From Tilletiopsis washingtonensis (lineage: Eukaryota > Basidiomycota > Exobasidiomycetes > Entylomatales): 64,000 nucleotides of DNA. Below, one piece after another: positions 34,119 to 46,466 of this stretch (its first letter is position 1; each line of letters opens with the position of its first letter). The translations under genes were made by a program, and so were the position numbers. Under the pieces are notes generated by a model. That model had not been told where the DNA came from, ran no database searches, and was given only the letters and a program-made list of their open reading frames with translations. The DNA lies in the NCBI RefSeq assembly GCF_003144115.1, contig NW_020312006.1:165760-229759 (forward strand), written 5' to 3'.

Positions 34119-37100
34119 TCAGCGGGCGAAGGGCGCGCCACTCTTGGCGGCGGCAGGGCGCATGGCGTGCGGATTGGCGGCCTTGATGGGCGACAGATCC
34201 ATGGGCAGGTCGAGCCCGCTCGAGATGGCCTGCAGGTAGTGACATTCGTCAGCAAGGGCCGCACAGAAGGAAGCCTTCGTATCGCGAACTCACGTCACCG
34301 TCGGTGCTAGTGAACTTGAAGAAGCCCGGGCCCTGGGCGCCAGCAGCGCCAAGGAGCCTGCGCTTCTTCTTCTTGAGGTCGACGGGCTCCGCAGCCGCCG
34401 CCTTTGCCGCTGCCGGCTTGGCCGCAGCACCCGCGGCCACGACATTGTCCGGCGCCACCTTGAGCGTGCGCACTGGGGCCTTGACCATCGGCGTGGCCAT
34501 GACCTCGGCCTCGAGCGCCTTGCGCCGTGCCTCGTCTGCCTCGACGCTCTTGCGCTTGCGCGCCACCGTGTGGGCGGCGCCGGAGAGAGGCTTGACGGTG
34601 CTGCGCGCCTTGGCCGCCGCTCCGACCGTACGCGTCTTGGCCTTGCCGACGTCGTAGTCCGACGCATTGTCCTCGCTGTCGCTGCCTGCATCCCGGTACG
34701 TCGGCGCATAGCGGGGCGCAGCAACAACCGCAGGAGCCTTGGTCTTCTTGACGACAGCGAGAGACTTGATCGTGCCGGGCCGCTTGGCAGGCGAAGGCGT
34801 GCCTGCATCGTCGTCGCGGATCTCAAAGTCTGCATCGGACGGCGGCGGCGCGGCGTCGGAGGCGCCTTGCATCGGCGCACGAGTGAGCGCCGAGCGTGCC
34901 TTGGGCAGCACGGGCTTGCGAGCGCCCGCGAGGGAGAAGGCCGGCTCGGCATCGCTGTCGGGCGCGCTTGTCGTCTCCTTGCGCTTGTGCGGGGCAGGCG
35001 CAGGCACGACTGGCGCTGCCCGTCGCACGGGAGCAGGTGACGGAACAGACCGACCGGTGATCTGGGCAGATTAGGTGTCAGCCACGAGCTGGCTGACAAC
35101 GAGGTAGACGCTTCACTTACCCGCTTGAGCTCGCGCACCTCCTTCTCCAGCTGCTTGCGCTTCTCCTCCTCGCGCTCGGCTCTCGCCTCTGCGCGCTTGA
35201 GTGCCTCGGACGAAGCAGACGACGCAGCTTTGTCCTGGCGCTTCTTGAGCGCCTCGAGCTCCTCAAGTGCCGCATCTCGCTCCTCCTCGACACGCATGCC
35301 TTCGCGCGCCACGTTCTTGCGGCGTTCCTTCTCGTCCTGCAACTTCTGCCTGAGCTCCTCCAGCTCGGCATCCCTTGCCTTTGAACCCTCCTGCGCCGCA
35401 ACTCGTGCCTGCTGCGCGTACGCCTTGAGCTCGGCGTTGGCTTGGTCCAGCGCCCTCGTGAGCTCGTGCCCGCGGTACGTCTGGTACGTCGCCTCGTTGC
35501 GACACACTACGAGCTCGATGTTGGCGTCGCGCAGTGCCTCCTTGCCTCCTTGCGTCGCATCAGCGCCCGTCAAACGGGCCCACTCGCGCTCGTCGGCCTC
35601 GCAGCGTGCTTCGAGCACTTGCAGCTCCGCCGCTTCACGCTTGCGTCTCTCCTTTGCGTGCGCAGCCTTGAGCACGTCGATCTCACTGGCCAGCTCGGCA
35701 CGCGCAGCAGTCTCGCCCTCGCACTCGGCCTTCCAGCCATCGGCATCCTCGCGCGCCGCGTCGGCCTCGCGCTGCATGAGCTGCAGCTCGCTGGCGAGCG
35801 CTGCGTGCGCCTTCTTGAGCTCGGCAATCTCCAAGTTGACGACGCGCTCTGCGCGAGCGGACGGGTCGAGACGATGCGGAGACGAGGCGAAGCTCGTCTG
35901 CGAGACCTTGACCGGCGAGGAAGGCACAGGCCGTTGCTGCGAGAAGGAGATGGGAGAGGAACGCCCGCCGTCGCGACTGGCGGCGAGCGAGGCTATCACC
36001 GGGTGAGCGCTTGGCCACACCGGGCCCGTCCGGTCACCCTGGGGGTCCTCGGCCTGGACCTCTTCGTGATGGGACGCCTGAGCAGCGGCAGCCGGCAGGT
36101 CCGACTCCGCCTTGCGCGCGCGAGGTGTCGAGACTGCGCTGGCCACGCTGGCATCCTGCTCCTCATCCCTGAGGTTGCTGCGCCGCTTGAACGGATCATC
36201 GCCGGCCTGCAGAGCCGCATCAAGCCTCGACTCCCACTCCGAAGGCTGCTGCGTGCTCGACGATGCGGCGCCAAACCCAGAGACGTCGTTCTCGGGCACG
36301 GAAGGGTGTCCGACGGACTTGCGCATGTCGGCCTTGCGCTTGTCGGCAAACGGATTGTCGCCAGCCTGCATGGCTGCCTCGAGGCGACGCACAAACTCCT
36401 CGTCTGCGCCGGACGAGGCGGCAGGCTTGACTGCCGAGGCGAGCTGTGAGGAACGCCGTGCGGCGCGGCGCGGCGTGCTGCGTGGCGATGCCTTGCCTTG
36501 CCGAGCGACGGAGCCCGTCGCACCGCTGAGGCGCGCGGCACGCAGCGGGGTTCGGCGAGGAGAAGCGCCCTTGGGCGTGCCCTCCGCGACGAGCGCTTCC
36601 ACCACAGGCGAGCAGAGACGCGCAGCGGGCTCGTTCCGCGCCTCAACGTCGATGCTTGCCGTGGCCACGGCGCTCATCGCCTCGGCCTCCTCGTCCTCGG
36701 TCGCCTTTGAGCCTGTGCTGTCCCGCTGTGCGAGGGCAGCAGCGACTGCAGCAGGCGTGCCCTCTGTACGGGCGCGTACAGCGTCCAGGCCTGTGAGACT
36801 CGTGCGGCTCGCCCGGCTGGTGAGGTCGCCCGCGCGCTTGGCAGCGGCGCCGACGGCGGGGTAGAGCGCGCCGGCGCGTCCGGGCGACGGCCGCGGCAGC
36901 GACGCGGAGACGGCAGCGGCGCCCGTCGGCTGCGGCAGGCCCGACGTGGGGCCAGCGATGCGGCTCAGGTTCGAGCGCGATGCGCTGGAGGGCATTGTGC
37001 GCACCGAGGCGGAGCGCACGGGCGTCGGCCGGGCAGACGCCTCCTGCACGGCGCGGTTGAGGAGGTGCGGGCGCGCCATGTCCTCGAGCGAAGGAAACTC

Positions 37101-37286
37101 GCTCATCGCGGACGATGACGCGGCAGCGGCGCGCTGGCTCGGCGTGCTTTCCGGGAGAGCGAGAGAGGAAGAGGATGCGACGGGCGCGGCAAGCTGCGAC
37201 TGCGGTGCCTCGTGCGCCTCGGGCAGCGGCGACGGCGAGATGCCGCCGGCCTTCTTGGGCGGCGGCGTGCGCTCGAGGATCGGCAT
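34119..37286 (-). CDS. Coiled-coil protein with duplicated short motif, 1014 aa
   Basis: Three exons on the minus strand: 37286-35121, 35061-34294, 34229-34119 (1015 codons). I do not recognise the family. N-terminal ~450 residues: disordered, basic, rich in Ser-Pro/Thr-Pro and TPRR/SPRR-like sites. A motif occurs twice: RLEAAMQAGDNPFADKR (about 296-312) and RLDAALQAGDDPFKRRS (about 350-366). Middle (about 490-720): a long coiled coil with heptads (for example VVNLEIAELKKAHAALASEL and KRKQLEKEVRELKR). C-terminal ~270 residues: basic and Ala/Lys-rich, with KRKETT and KKKKRRLLG, plausible nuclear-localisation or microtubule/DNA-binding patches, then a short tail PMDLSPIKAANPHAM. The arrangement (basic phospho-rich arms flanking a coiled coil) resembles spindle-pole, kinetochore or septum scaffold proteins, but no specific orthologue is claimed. 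Confidence 0.8.
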
Positions 37287-40200
37287 GACGGCGCGTCTCT
37301 CGGCGGCGAAGCTGGGGGAGCCGGGCGCAAGACAGCGAGCGTGGGTGTCTCTGTGGTAATAGATAGACGAGGTGAGGGATGCGCGGTGGGAGATGGAGGA
37401 GCGGGTGCTGGGCGTGTGGGAGCAGCAGCGAGGCGCGTGGCGCGCGCGTCTCGTCCTCGAGCCGCCGGATCAACACGAGCGCGTCGGCGCACGTGACCTC
37501 CTCGCCTGCGCGCCGGAGGTTCCCCTGCCTCTCGTCCGTCAGCTCTTCTACACGACAGGCCCCAACAACGAGCTCAGACTCACTTCGAGATTGTGCTTCG
37601 TAAGCAGATGCTGTCACCCGGGCTCGCTCTGCGCTCGAAATCTGCCATGGCGGCAGCAGAGCATTCCGCGTGCTCATGGAGGCGGCCCGAGCTGGCGCAC
37701 CTCCTTCTGCTCCGCTCCTGGACCAGGGCAGCATTCTAGTCACCCTTCTGGCTCTCCAGGGGAACGATGCAGAGCCTCTGCCATGCGCCTCCATCCTTTC
37801 CAGGCTTGACCTCCATGCTGTGTGCCGGGTCGCCGACGTCGCAACTCAGCCTGACGCTCCGCACTGCTGCACACCTAGCCACACGGCGTACCGCGTCGTG
37901 CGCCGCAGCCTCCGCCTCGACTGCGGCTGCGGCTGGCGACATGTGATCGTTCAATCGCTGCACTCAGAATAGACGCCGTGGCCGAGCAAGCTGATGCTAG
38001 TGTGCCTCTACACTCATCTGCCGGTAGCCAGGCTGATGTCCAGGCTTGCAACGGTCGTCCCGGAGCCGCGAAGCGATTGCAACGGCACCCCGCGTGGCTT
38101 CGTCGCAGCGGCTCCACGACGTTGCCAGCTCGCCGGCCGACGGCTCGGGCTCGTCCGGAGTCTGCGGCTGAGTCTGAGGCGGAGGCGCCCCGTCTCAACC
38201 CGCGACTCGCGGCGCCCGCCCGCAGGAGTGCTGCATCGCACGCGAGAGCGGTGAGAGGGAGGGATGCGCTTGGTGCTTTCCTGGATGCCCTGGATGGCAT
38301 CCAGGCTCACTGCGTGCGCAGCAGCAGCATCTCATGCCATTCGGCAGGCTGCGCCAGCACGCAGCTGCAGGAGGTGCCGCGAGAGCTTGCGGCTCCGCGT
38401 GGCTGCGTGCAAGCGTCTTCTCGCAGGGTGCACCGCTGCTGGTGGCACTTCTGCGCTGGTGCTGCGGCGACTACCGCAGCGGCAGCGGCAGCGGCGTGGC
38501 GCAGGGATGGCGTCCTGCGACGGCACGCTACGTGCAAGTTGCAGGAGCGCAAGCGACGGGCGATGGCGGTGGACGCCCCGGCGTGCTGCGGCTGAGGTGG
38601 ACGAGAAGAACAGCTGCGGGGCGTCCGCTGCGGTGCTTTGACTCGGCAGCTGGCCGCGTCCTACAGCCGACGTCCGCGCCCGCCTGCGCCGCTGCCGCAG
38701 AGCACCGTTGTGGAGAGGAGAGGCATATGCGTGACGCTCTCGCGGTCTCGGCTCCGTGGCTCGGCGCTCGGCGCACGGCGCGGCGTGCAAGCTCAAGGCG
38801 AGTCTCGATCGGCGCGAGGCGATCGGGGCCGCTCGATGTCGTCGATGCGTGGCGTGGCGCTCGGCAGCAGCAGCGGCCTGCGGGCTCGGCGAACAAGCAT
38901 CTGCATCCTGCGGCGCTGTGCTGCCGCCTGCAACTGCCTGGCGGCTGCTGCGCGCTGGTGCTGCCCGCTGCGGCTGCACAGCCGCTCAAATTCTGGAGCG
39001 GCACGGCCACGGCGTCCTCAGCTCCACCCTGTGGCCTCGCCTCGCCTTGCTGTTTCCGCTTTGGAGCGGACGGTGCTGCATCGCTTGCCCTCTTGGGCCT
39101 CGCCATCGCCGCTCATGTGCCGTGCACCGCGCGCCGAACGTTGCGTGGCGCCGCCCGCAGCCGTTGAGTCTCGAGGGCAAGAGAGCGAGAGAGGCGACGG
39201 CGAGAAAGCTCGTCATGCGAAGTCGCGCCTTCGCGGCCTGCCGCTGCGGATGCTCCTCCCACGCCCGCGCCGAAGGCTTGCTTACATCCTTGGCGGGCCT
39301 CGAACACCTCGCACAGGACGTTGCTGCGCGCTGCACGGCGGCGTGCCACAAGCGCTGTTCCTGCGTCCGGGCGGCCGTTGGACTTGGGCGGCAGCGGCAT
39401 GCGGCCGGGTGCCGCTGCGGTGCGGGTGCGGCAACTCTGTGCGCGCGCAGAGAGGCGCAGGACGGGCACCTCAGCGGCTCGGCGTGGCAGGTCTCGTGCC
39501 GACGGCCTCTTGCGTTTGGTCGAGGCGCCGCGGCGAGGCGCTCCTTCGTGCTTTGCAGCTCATGCGCCGCCCGCGCCAACTTCACCTGCCTCTTTCGCTC
39601 GCGGCAGCGACGCCCTTGACGTGCCCTGCGCGCACCATCGTCTCGTTGCGTCTTGCTCGCGCGGCCGCAGCTGGACTGAGGCTCGAGCTACCGCCCCAGA
39701 GCGCACACGTCCATGTCACGAAGCGTGCCCGACGTGCGACGCTTGACGGCAGGCGGCGCGGCCGGCACGGCGAGCAGCACCGCCGCCGCGGGGGCGGACC
39801 AGGACGCGCCGCGTGCTGATGTCACGGCCCGCCGTCCTGGGAACTTTGGCGCGGGCCAACGCGAGAGCCTCGCTGCTGCGCGGACGAGGCGCACGAGGAG
39901 GGGCGACCTCAAGGCGGCGGGGCGGTGGCCGCTCGCTCTGGGGCTCCGCCTTGCTCGTTCGACGGGCCGTGGCGCCGGGCGAGTCTCCGCCGACGAGTGT
40001 TGGTCTGCCGCCGCGCGGCTTGCGATAAAGCGCGGGCCTCCTTCGGCCTTTGGAGCGCCGACAGGCGCATGGGAGCAGTGTGAGGCTACACTGCCCCGCT
40101 GCCCAACGCATGCTGCGAGCCGAAGCTTGCTCGCCGCAGGCTGCTGCGCCGCTGCCCCTCAGCCACGACGGCACCGCCGCGCAGAGCGTGGCGCCGCTGC

Positions 40201-41547
40201 GCCTCTGCAGCTGCCGGCGCAGGAGCGCAGCCGCAGGTGCGGCGAGGGGTCTGGCCGCGCGCTGCCGCCCGCCGCCGCCTCACGGCGCCTCCTCGCGCCT
40301 CTCTGGCGCACGCCGCTGCCGCTCGCTGCACCGCCGACCGGCAGCGGTGATGAGGCTCCTCGCAGCAGCAGGCGCCGCTCGCGCGCGTTCATTCTTGGAC
40401 GCCGCGCTGTGCTGCTGCTGGAAGGGTGCTGGCTGAGGCTGGGCGTGCAGAGCATGTAGGGTGCATGCTGCGGCCCGAGAGGGCAGTGCGAGCGGCACGG
40501 CATGGCGGCGCGGAGCACGCACACGCCTCGGCGCGCGGAGACGCGCGATGTGCCTGCGTGCCGTGCTCCGCCCAGGCACCGAGAGCGAGCTGCCTCTTGG
40601 AGCTCCACCGCCGCGGCTCCTCGAGCCTCCTCGCCGCCTCTTGATCTGCTCCATCCGCACCTCCTGCCTCTTCTCCACCCTCTCGTCACTCGTCCTTCAC
40701 CGTTCTGCCTTGCCGTCCACACACGTCTCCTTCACGATCCCTCACGCCCCGCAACCGCCGCCGTTGCTGTGCGCCGTCACGACCCCCTGCCCACGCCCAC
40801 CTGCTCCTATCGTGCCGCTCAGGCCGCCGACACTTTCGTCGCCCAGCCGCCGGCCTCGCTCCTCTCGCCGTGCTCCCTGCGCCGCCCATTGCCGCAGCAC
40901 CCGCCGCTCAGCAGCACAGCCCGCTCAGGCCATTGCGGACCACAGCATCGGTCCGCATCCTCGCGCCGAGAGTGCCGCGTGTCTTCGCCTTCTGCCTCCA
41001 CGCCCGCCGGCCTTGGCCGCTGCTCAGGTCGCTGAGAGAAGAAGGGCAGCTTGCTCATCCTCGGGCGCATTCTGCTCCTGATCGAAGGTGAGTGAGACGC
41101 GTTGCGCCGTGACGGCCCCTTGGCCGCACAGCATCTCATCTATCCGCCCGCTCGGCTGCGCCTCTCCGCAGCGTGCGTGCCGTGTGACAACCATCGGCGC
41201 CTCCTCTGCGTGCTCATCTTCCGCAGCGGATCTCGATCTAGTCGGCGATTGCAAGCACTTCCGCCTTCTCGGCTGCGCACTGCCGCGGCCTTCGCGCCTC
41301 GTCTTCCGCGCCCTCGCACTCAGCCCGAGACAGGAGACGACGCGCCGCCGGTCGATCTTGCCCCTGTGTGCCCTGGACGACCCCACTCTGCCGGCTGCGA
41401 TTGAAACTCGCGGAGCCTAACGAGCACGGCACGTCTTCTACGCGCTGGTGAGCTCACCCAGAAGCATACCCCGACGACTCGCCGCTCACCACACCCTCCT
41501 CGCTCTCCAGCATCTGCACACCACCTCGTCCACCATCCTCTCCCACC
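37287..41547. other. 4.3-kb region without a recognisable gene
   Basis: Divergent spacer between the coiled-coil gene (-) and the PPS1-like gene (+). The DNA is rich in GCTGC/GCAGC words. Overlapping open frames such as 38638-39819 (+) and 39713-40459 (+) are Arg/Ala/Cys-rich and show no domain or consistent splice pattern. The segment from about 40600 to 41547 is pyrimidine-rich and probably holds the promoter and leader of the phosphatase gene. No tRNA, rRNA or mobile element seen. Confidence 0.45.
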
Positions 41548-44500
41548 ATGGCCGCAGTGTCGCTCCACCCGCTTGCGTCGCGCGGCGGTGAGCAGTCCGC
41601 CACCGTCGTCTCGCTGCAAGTCAACAGCGCCTGCGAGGCCAGCACGTCGACGTCGTGGCTCGCCGATAATGCCGCCGCCGCGTCGCGATACCCCGGCGCC
41701 GACGCCGACGAGATGCGCCGCGGCTCGGCAGAGATGCCGTCGTCGCCCACCACGCGCGGCGGCTCACCGACCGACAGCCGCTTCGACGCTGGCGATGAGC
41801 CCGAGTGGGGCCTGCGGCATCGCGACCTGTCCAGCTTTCCGTCGCTGGACGGCATCTTCGACGGCGCCGAGGCGCCGTGCACCTCGTCGGCGTCGGCACC
41901 GCCCATCCGTGCCATGTCCGCCTCGCAGCTGGCGGCATTGCACGAGCAGTACGTGCACGCCGACGTGCCGCACCACGTCGTCTTTCCCTTTCTGCACGGC
42001 GTCGACGGCGACAACACGGCGCAGAACATGTTCTTCGGCGCGCCCCTCGATGGCCAGCCGACGCCCAACTACCGTGGTCTGACGCTCGTGCGCGCCGACA
42101 TGCCGACGCGCGACCAGGCCGTGGCGATGCAGCGTCGGCGCGCCTCGTCGTCGGCCTCGGGCCTCGGCATGAGTGCGGCGCGCCGCTCGCGTGCCGGCTC
42201 GTTGGCCACCACGACGTCGAGCTCGGGCCACTCGCTCGCCAGCGGCGAGAGCCACAGCGGCAACAGCAGCGATGGTGACTCGCCTTCTCCGCCCGGCGCC
42301 GCTCATCGCTCGCCGTTCAAGCACTCGGCCTCGTCGCACTCCGTCTCGTCGTCGCTCGCCTCGTCCGAACTCTCCTCGGCCCACTCGCTGTGGAACAACA
42401 GCGAGACGAGCTCGGCGGCCACGAGTGTCAGTGGCGGCGGCATGGCGTGGGAGGGCAAGGGCTCGGCCTACCCGTCCACCAGCGGCACGTCGTCGTGTGC
42501 ATCGGCACACGAGCCGCAGCCGCGCCACAGCATCCTCAACTCCTCGATTCTCCCGGCCGAGCTCATCGAGCCGCCTCGCTCCGCCAAGCTCTCCGACGGC
42601 CGCATCGTCACTGCGCCGTCGACCTTCGTGCAGCCGCGGCAAGCTGCAGGCGTCAGTCTGCGCAACTTTCGCATCCAGAGCGTGCGCTACGCCACCATCT
42701 CCGACATTGTCCTCTACTGCCCCGCCGGCCTGCACGAGGGCGTGCTGGCGCTCGCCCGCTGCTTCCGCGAGGCGCAGGCGGCCATGTATGAGGAGCGCTG
42801 CAGCCGCGGCCTTGGCAGCTTGCGCTACAACGTCTTTGTCGTGACGGGTGAGTTGCCTTAGTGCTCGGTCCTGCCTCGTCGTCTGTGCTCACCATCACCA
42901 CCGCAGACCCGTTCGTCGCCTTTGAGCGCTCGCACGAGCACCTTGTCGCCATCGACAGCGCTGGCACGCCGCGCAACCGCGTCGACTTCATCGAGCGTGA
43001 GCGCGAGGAGATGCAGCGCCTCACCGCCGCCAGCGAGATCGACGAGAACGTTTGGGTGAGTGCCGCCGTCGCTGCCTGTCCATGTCCACTGCTGATGTAT
43101 TTCACCGTCAGATGGGCTGCACCGCCGACGTGCCTATGCCCGCAGCGGCAGACGTCGACATGGACCCCTCGGCTGCGCCGCTCGATGCACAGTCGCGCAG
43201 CGCACAGAGCAACCCGCACGCCTTCTCCATCTGCGTTGAGGCGCACGAGAACGGCGACACGCCCGAGCTGTCGCGCCTCACGTATGCGAGTCACTGGCTC
43301 GACAGCATCGAGGCGACGGCGCTCTTCGAGCTCAACAGCAAGGAGGCGCTGCGCCAGCTCGAGGAGGACGAGCCCATCGTCGATGCCTCTGGTGCTATCG
43401 GCGAAGCCGACCTGCGTGGCTTCCTCTCGCTCGGACCCAACGGCTGGTCGCCGTCGTCGCCCGGCCGCGCTCGCAAGAACTCTCGCCGTGGCCAGACGCC
43501 TCGCTCGGACGCCGACGCCGCGCAGCCCGCCGCGGCGCAGCGCACGTCTGTCGTGCCCAAGCCCGAGAACATCATCCACCTCGAGTGCGCCGCGTCGAGC
43601 AGCGGCTTCAACGCCATGGGCCAGGAGCAGGCCATCGAGAGCATCGTGCAGCTCTGCCAGTGGATCAAGAAGCAGGCGCAGCCTGGCCAAATGGCCTCGC
43701 CGGTGCCGAGCGCTGCCGCGGCGGCCAACGCCAGCAGTCTGCTCGCCGGCGCCTTCCGCAGCTCAGGCCATGGTCCTCGTAGCCAGAGTCACGGCGCCAC
43801 GCCTCTGCTCGGCTCTGCGCCCGCACAGGCGTCGCACTCGCCTCGCCGCGTGCTGCTGCACTGCGGCGACGGCTACACGGAGACGTCCATCCTGGCGCTG
43901 GCGTACCTCATGTACTCGCGCGACCTCTCACTGCCCGACGCCTACCTGGACCTGCAGCTGCGCTGCAAGCGCTCCTTCTTCGTCTACGCCCGCGACATGG
44001 CCTTCCTCAAGCGCGTCGAGGCCCGCATGGTGCGCGAGCGCCGCGCGCTGCGCCTCCTGCAGGAGCAGCGCGAGGAGCGCGAGGCGGCCATCGCTGCTGC
44101 TGCCGCTGCCACAGCCGACGCTGCGGCGCCGCGCTCGGCGCTCAGCAAGCCTAGCTTCTCCTGGGGCGTCGGCGGCGCCTCTGACGAGGCCGGCAAGCGC
44201 ATTGGCGGCCTGGCGTCGCGCAGAAGCACAAGCAGCCGCCGTGGCTCTTCCTCGAGCGCCGACGTGTCGGGCCATGCCCTCACCGAGCCGAGCGTGTGGG
44301 CACGCGGCCTTGCCGCCGCCAGCGTCCTCGTCGGTGCGGCACAGGGCCACCAGGGCGGACGCAAGAGCTCGTCGATGGCTACCGACGCGCGTACGCGCAC
44401 GCCGACGCCGCGTGGCGCTCGCTCGCCCGTCATGTCGCCTACGAAGCTGACAGCGGCGCCGGCCTCGGGCGACCGTCGCTGGTTCAGCGATGCGCGTTTC

Positions 44501-45585
44501 GAGGGCTCGTTCCCCTCGCGCATCCTGCCGTTCCTCTACCTCGGCAATCTCAACCACGCGCTCAATCCGGCGATGCTGCACGCCCTCGGCATCACGCACG
44601 TCGTGTCCGTCGGCGAGACGGCGCTGACGCCGCCGGCGTCCGAGTTCACCATGGCCACGGACGGTGACGCTTCTCCGGCCGCACTGCCTGCGCCGCCCTC
44701 GCTGCACAACTCGCTCTGGCACGAGGAGCGTGCCGGGCGCATCTCGGTGCTCGACCTCAAGAACGTGTCGGACGACGGCATCGACCCTCTGCGCTCGACG
44801 ATGCGCGAGGCCGTCGAGTACATCGAGGCGGCGCGTCGCAGCGGCGGCAGTGTGCTGGTGCACTGCCGCGTCGGCGTCAGTCGCAGCTCGACGATTGTGC
44901 TGGCGTACGTCATGGGCCACCTCGACCTCAACCTCGTCGAGGCCTACCTGCTGGTGCGCAGCCGCCGCCTCAACATTCTCATCCAGCCGCACCTGCTCTT
45001 CTTCTGGGAGCTGCGCGGCTGGGAGACGTACCTGGCGGCGCAGAAGGCCAAGCGCACACACGGCGGCCGTCGCAGTGAGAATGAGGAGATGGCCGACGGC
45101 ACGGGCGCGAGCCTGCTCGACTCCTTCTCGCGCCTCACGCCCAGCGACGATGCCGCCATGGAAGTCTCGACGATGTCGCGCATCGCCGACCGCGTCTCTC
45201 GTCCCGCCCTGCCTTGGCGTCGCGCCACATCTGCCGGCGACGAGGCGGCACGCGGACGCTCGCGCTCCCTCGGCCGTCGCGGTCTCGGCCACTCCGGCAT
45301 GCTCGAGGCGGAGGCGGAGGAGCAGCACGCCGACCTCGACATGGACCTAGGCCTGGGCGCCGGCTCGCTGCACCGCGCTGAGCCGCTGGCCGCCGAGCTC
45401 GTCGCGGCACTGCCGTTCGGCTCCGGTAGCCCATCAAGCCTGAGTGCGGCAAGCATGCGCCTCACGTGGGGCTTTCTGTGCCGCGAGATTACGGCGCTTA
45501 ACGAGCGAGTGAGTAGCATGTACGGACTGGTGCCCTCGGCGGCAGCAGCTGACCTTGCCTCGCCCCTCTGCAGTACTTCATCTAG
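41548..45585 (+). CDS. Pps1-type dual-specificity protein phosphatase, 1285 aa
   Basis: Exons 41548-42847, 42907-43055, 43112-45508, 45574-45585 (1286 codons). It dephosphorylates phospho-Tyr and phospho-Ser/Thr; yeast Pps1 acts in cell-cycle control. An N-terminal Ser-rich disordered part is followed by a conserved region (ILPAELIEPP, YATISDIVLYCPAGLHEG, YNVFVV). Two phosphatase-like domains follow. The first has HCGDGYTETS (Cys734 kept, but the invariant Arg replaced by Glu), then LALAYLMYSRDLSLPDAYL: a degenerate domain. The second has ILPFLYLGNLNHALN, the general-acid region VLDLKNVSDDGID, and the intact P-loop HCRVGVSRS (Cys1068, Arg1074), then LAYVMGHLDLNLVEAYLLVR: catalytically competent by motif. 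A disordered spacer of about 130 residues rich in SRRS/SS separates the domains. The last exon encodes only three residues (YFI). In plant-pathogenic basidiomycetes such phosphatases act on MAP kinases; the target here is unknown. Confidence 0.9.
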
Positions 45586-46466
45586 CTCTGGCCACTCTCT
45601 TCCGTCATCGTCCCACAACCTCTCCTCTTCTCAGTTCCCCTGCATATCCTCGTCTCGCCTCTCACGTCGCTCCTCGCCCGCTCGCTTTACGACCCCCTCC
45701 CACACTTTTCTCGCCTCGTCGCACGAACCTGCATACAGCTTCTCACCCTCGTCGCTCGCTCCGTCACACCCACTCAACCGTCACGCTGCCTGCGCCTCTC
45801 GTCCCACACACACACACACTCATGTTCTGTCTTACTACCCTACGATTTCTCGTCCATACACATCCCCCCCCTCCCAGCATGTTCACCCAGCTCAGCGCCA
45901 CACGCGCTCGCCCTGGTCCACCCCCTCGCCCTGTCACGCTCCCCACACCAGACGACGCCGCGCCTCTCGCCGGCGTCGCTCTGGCCCTTGTATCATCTTG
46001 CTCCTGCCTCTACGTCCCGTCTCTGCGTCAATGCGAGCCCATCTCTGAGCAGCAGTGTGCCGATGCGTGGTCCGGAGGCAGCGATCAAGATGCGGAGGCA
46101 GCGAGCACAGGCCTCCGAGGCGGAGTCGCGCGCGCCCCAACGCCCGCACCAGCCAGGCACGCGGCGGCGGCGGCTTATCTGCTGTCGGCCTGCCTGCGAT
46201 GCGCCTCTCGGCCGCACTGCTCCCAGAGTTGCACCGGCCGGCTCGCGCTGGGGCCGGGCGCCGCGGAGTCTAGTGCAGGCCGCCCGCCGGCCAGCGGCAC
46301 ACGATTGCGCTGTCGCTGGCTGGGGCGGCGAGGCGACGCGCGGCGGGCAGCACAGCAGCAGCGGCCACAGGCGAGGGCAGCGCTCGCTGGACCCCGCGCC
46401 GCGCCCAGACCATGCTTCGCGCGCTCGCCTCGCTCCTCGCTCCGCACCACACCCCCCAGCGTCAGC
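45586..46466. other. Intergenic: phosphatase 3' flank and BIO2 promoter with CA-repeat
   Basis: Pyrimidine-rich DNA with a short CA repeat at about 45806-45820. The BIO2 frame stays open upstream through this region, but the sequence it would encode has no biotin-synthase character. An upstream ATG at 46412 opens a 72-codon frame that overlaps the BIO2 start out of frame (46412-46630). Confidence 0.5.

Noticed and set aside
35442-36449. 335-codon plus-strand open frame opposite the coiled-coil gene
   Set aside because: Antisense of a Glu/Ala/Arg coiled coil, reading as Leu/Arg-rich nonsense.
38638-39819. 393-codon plus-strand open frame in the second gene-free block
   Set aside because: Composition and overlapping frames as expected by chance in GC-rich DNA; no motif recognised.
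43928-45328. 466-codon minus-strand open frame opposite the phosphatase
   Set aside because: Antisense to the exon with the intact HCRVGVSRS active site; Arg/Ala/His-rich, with no recognisable domain.
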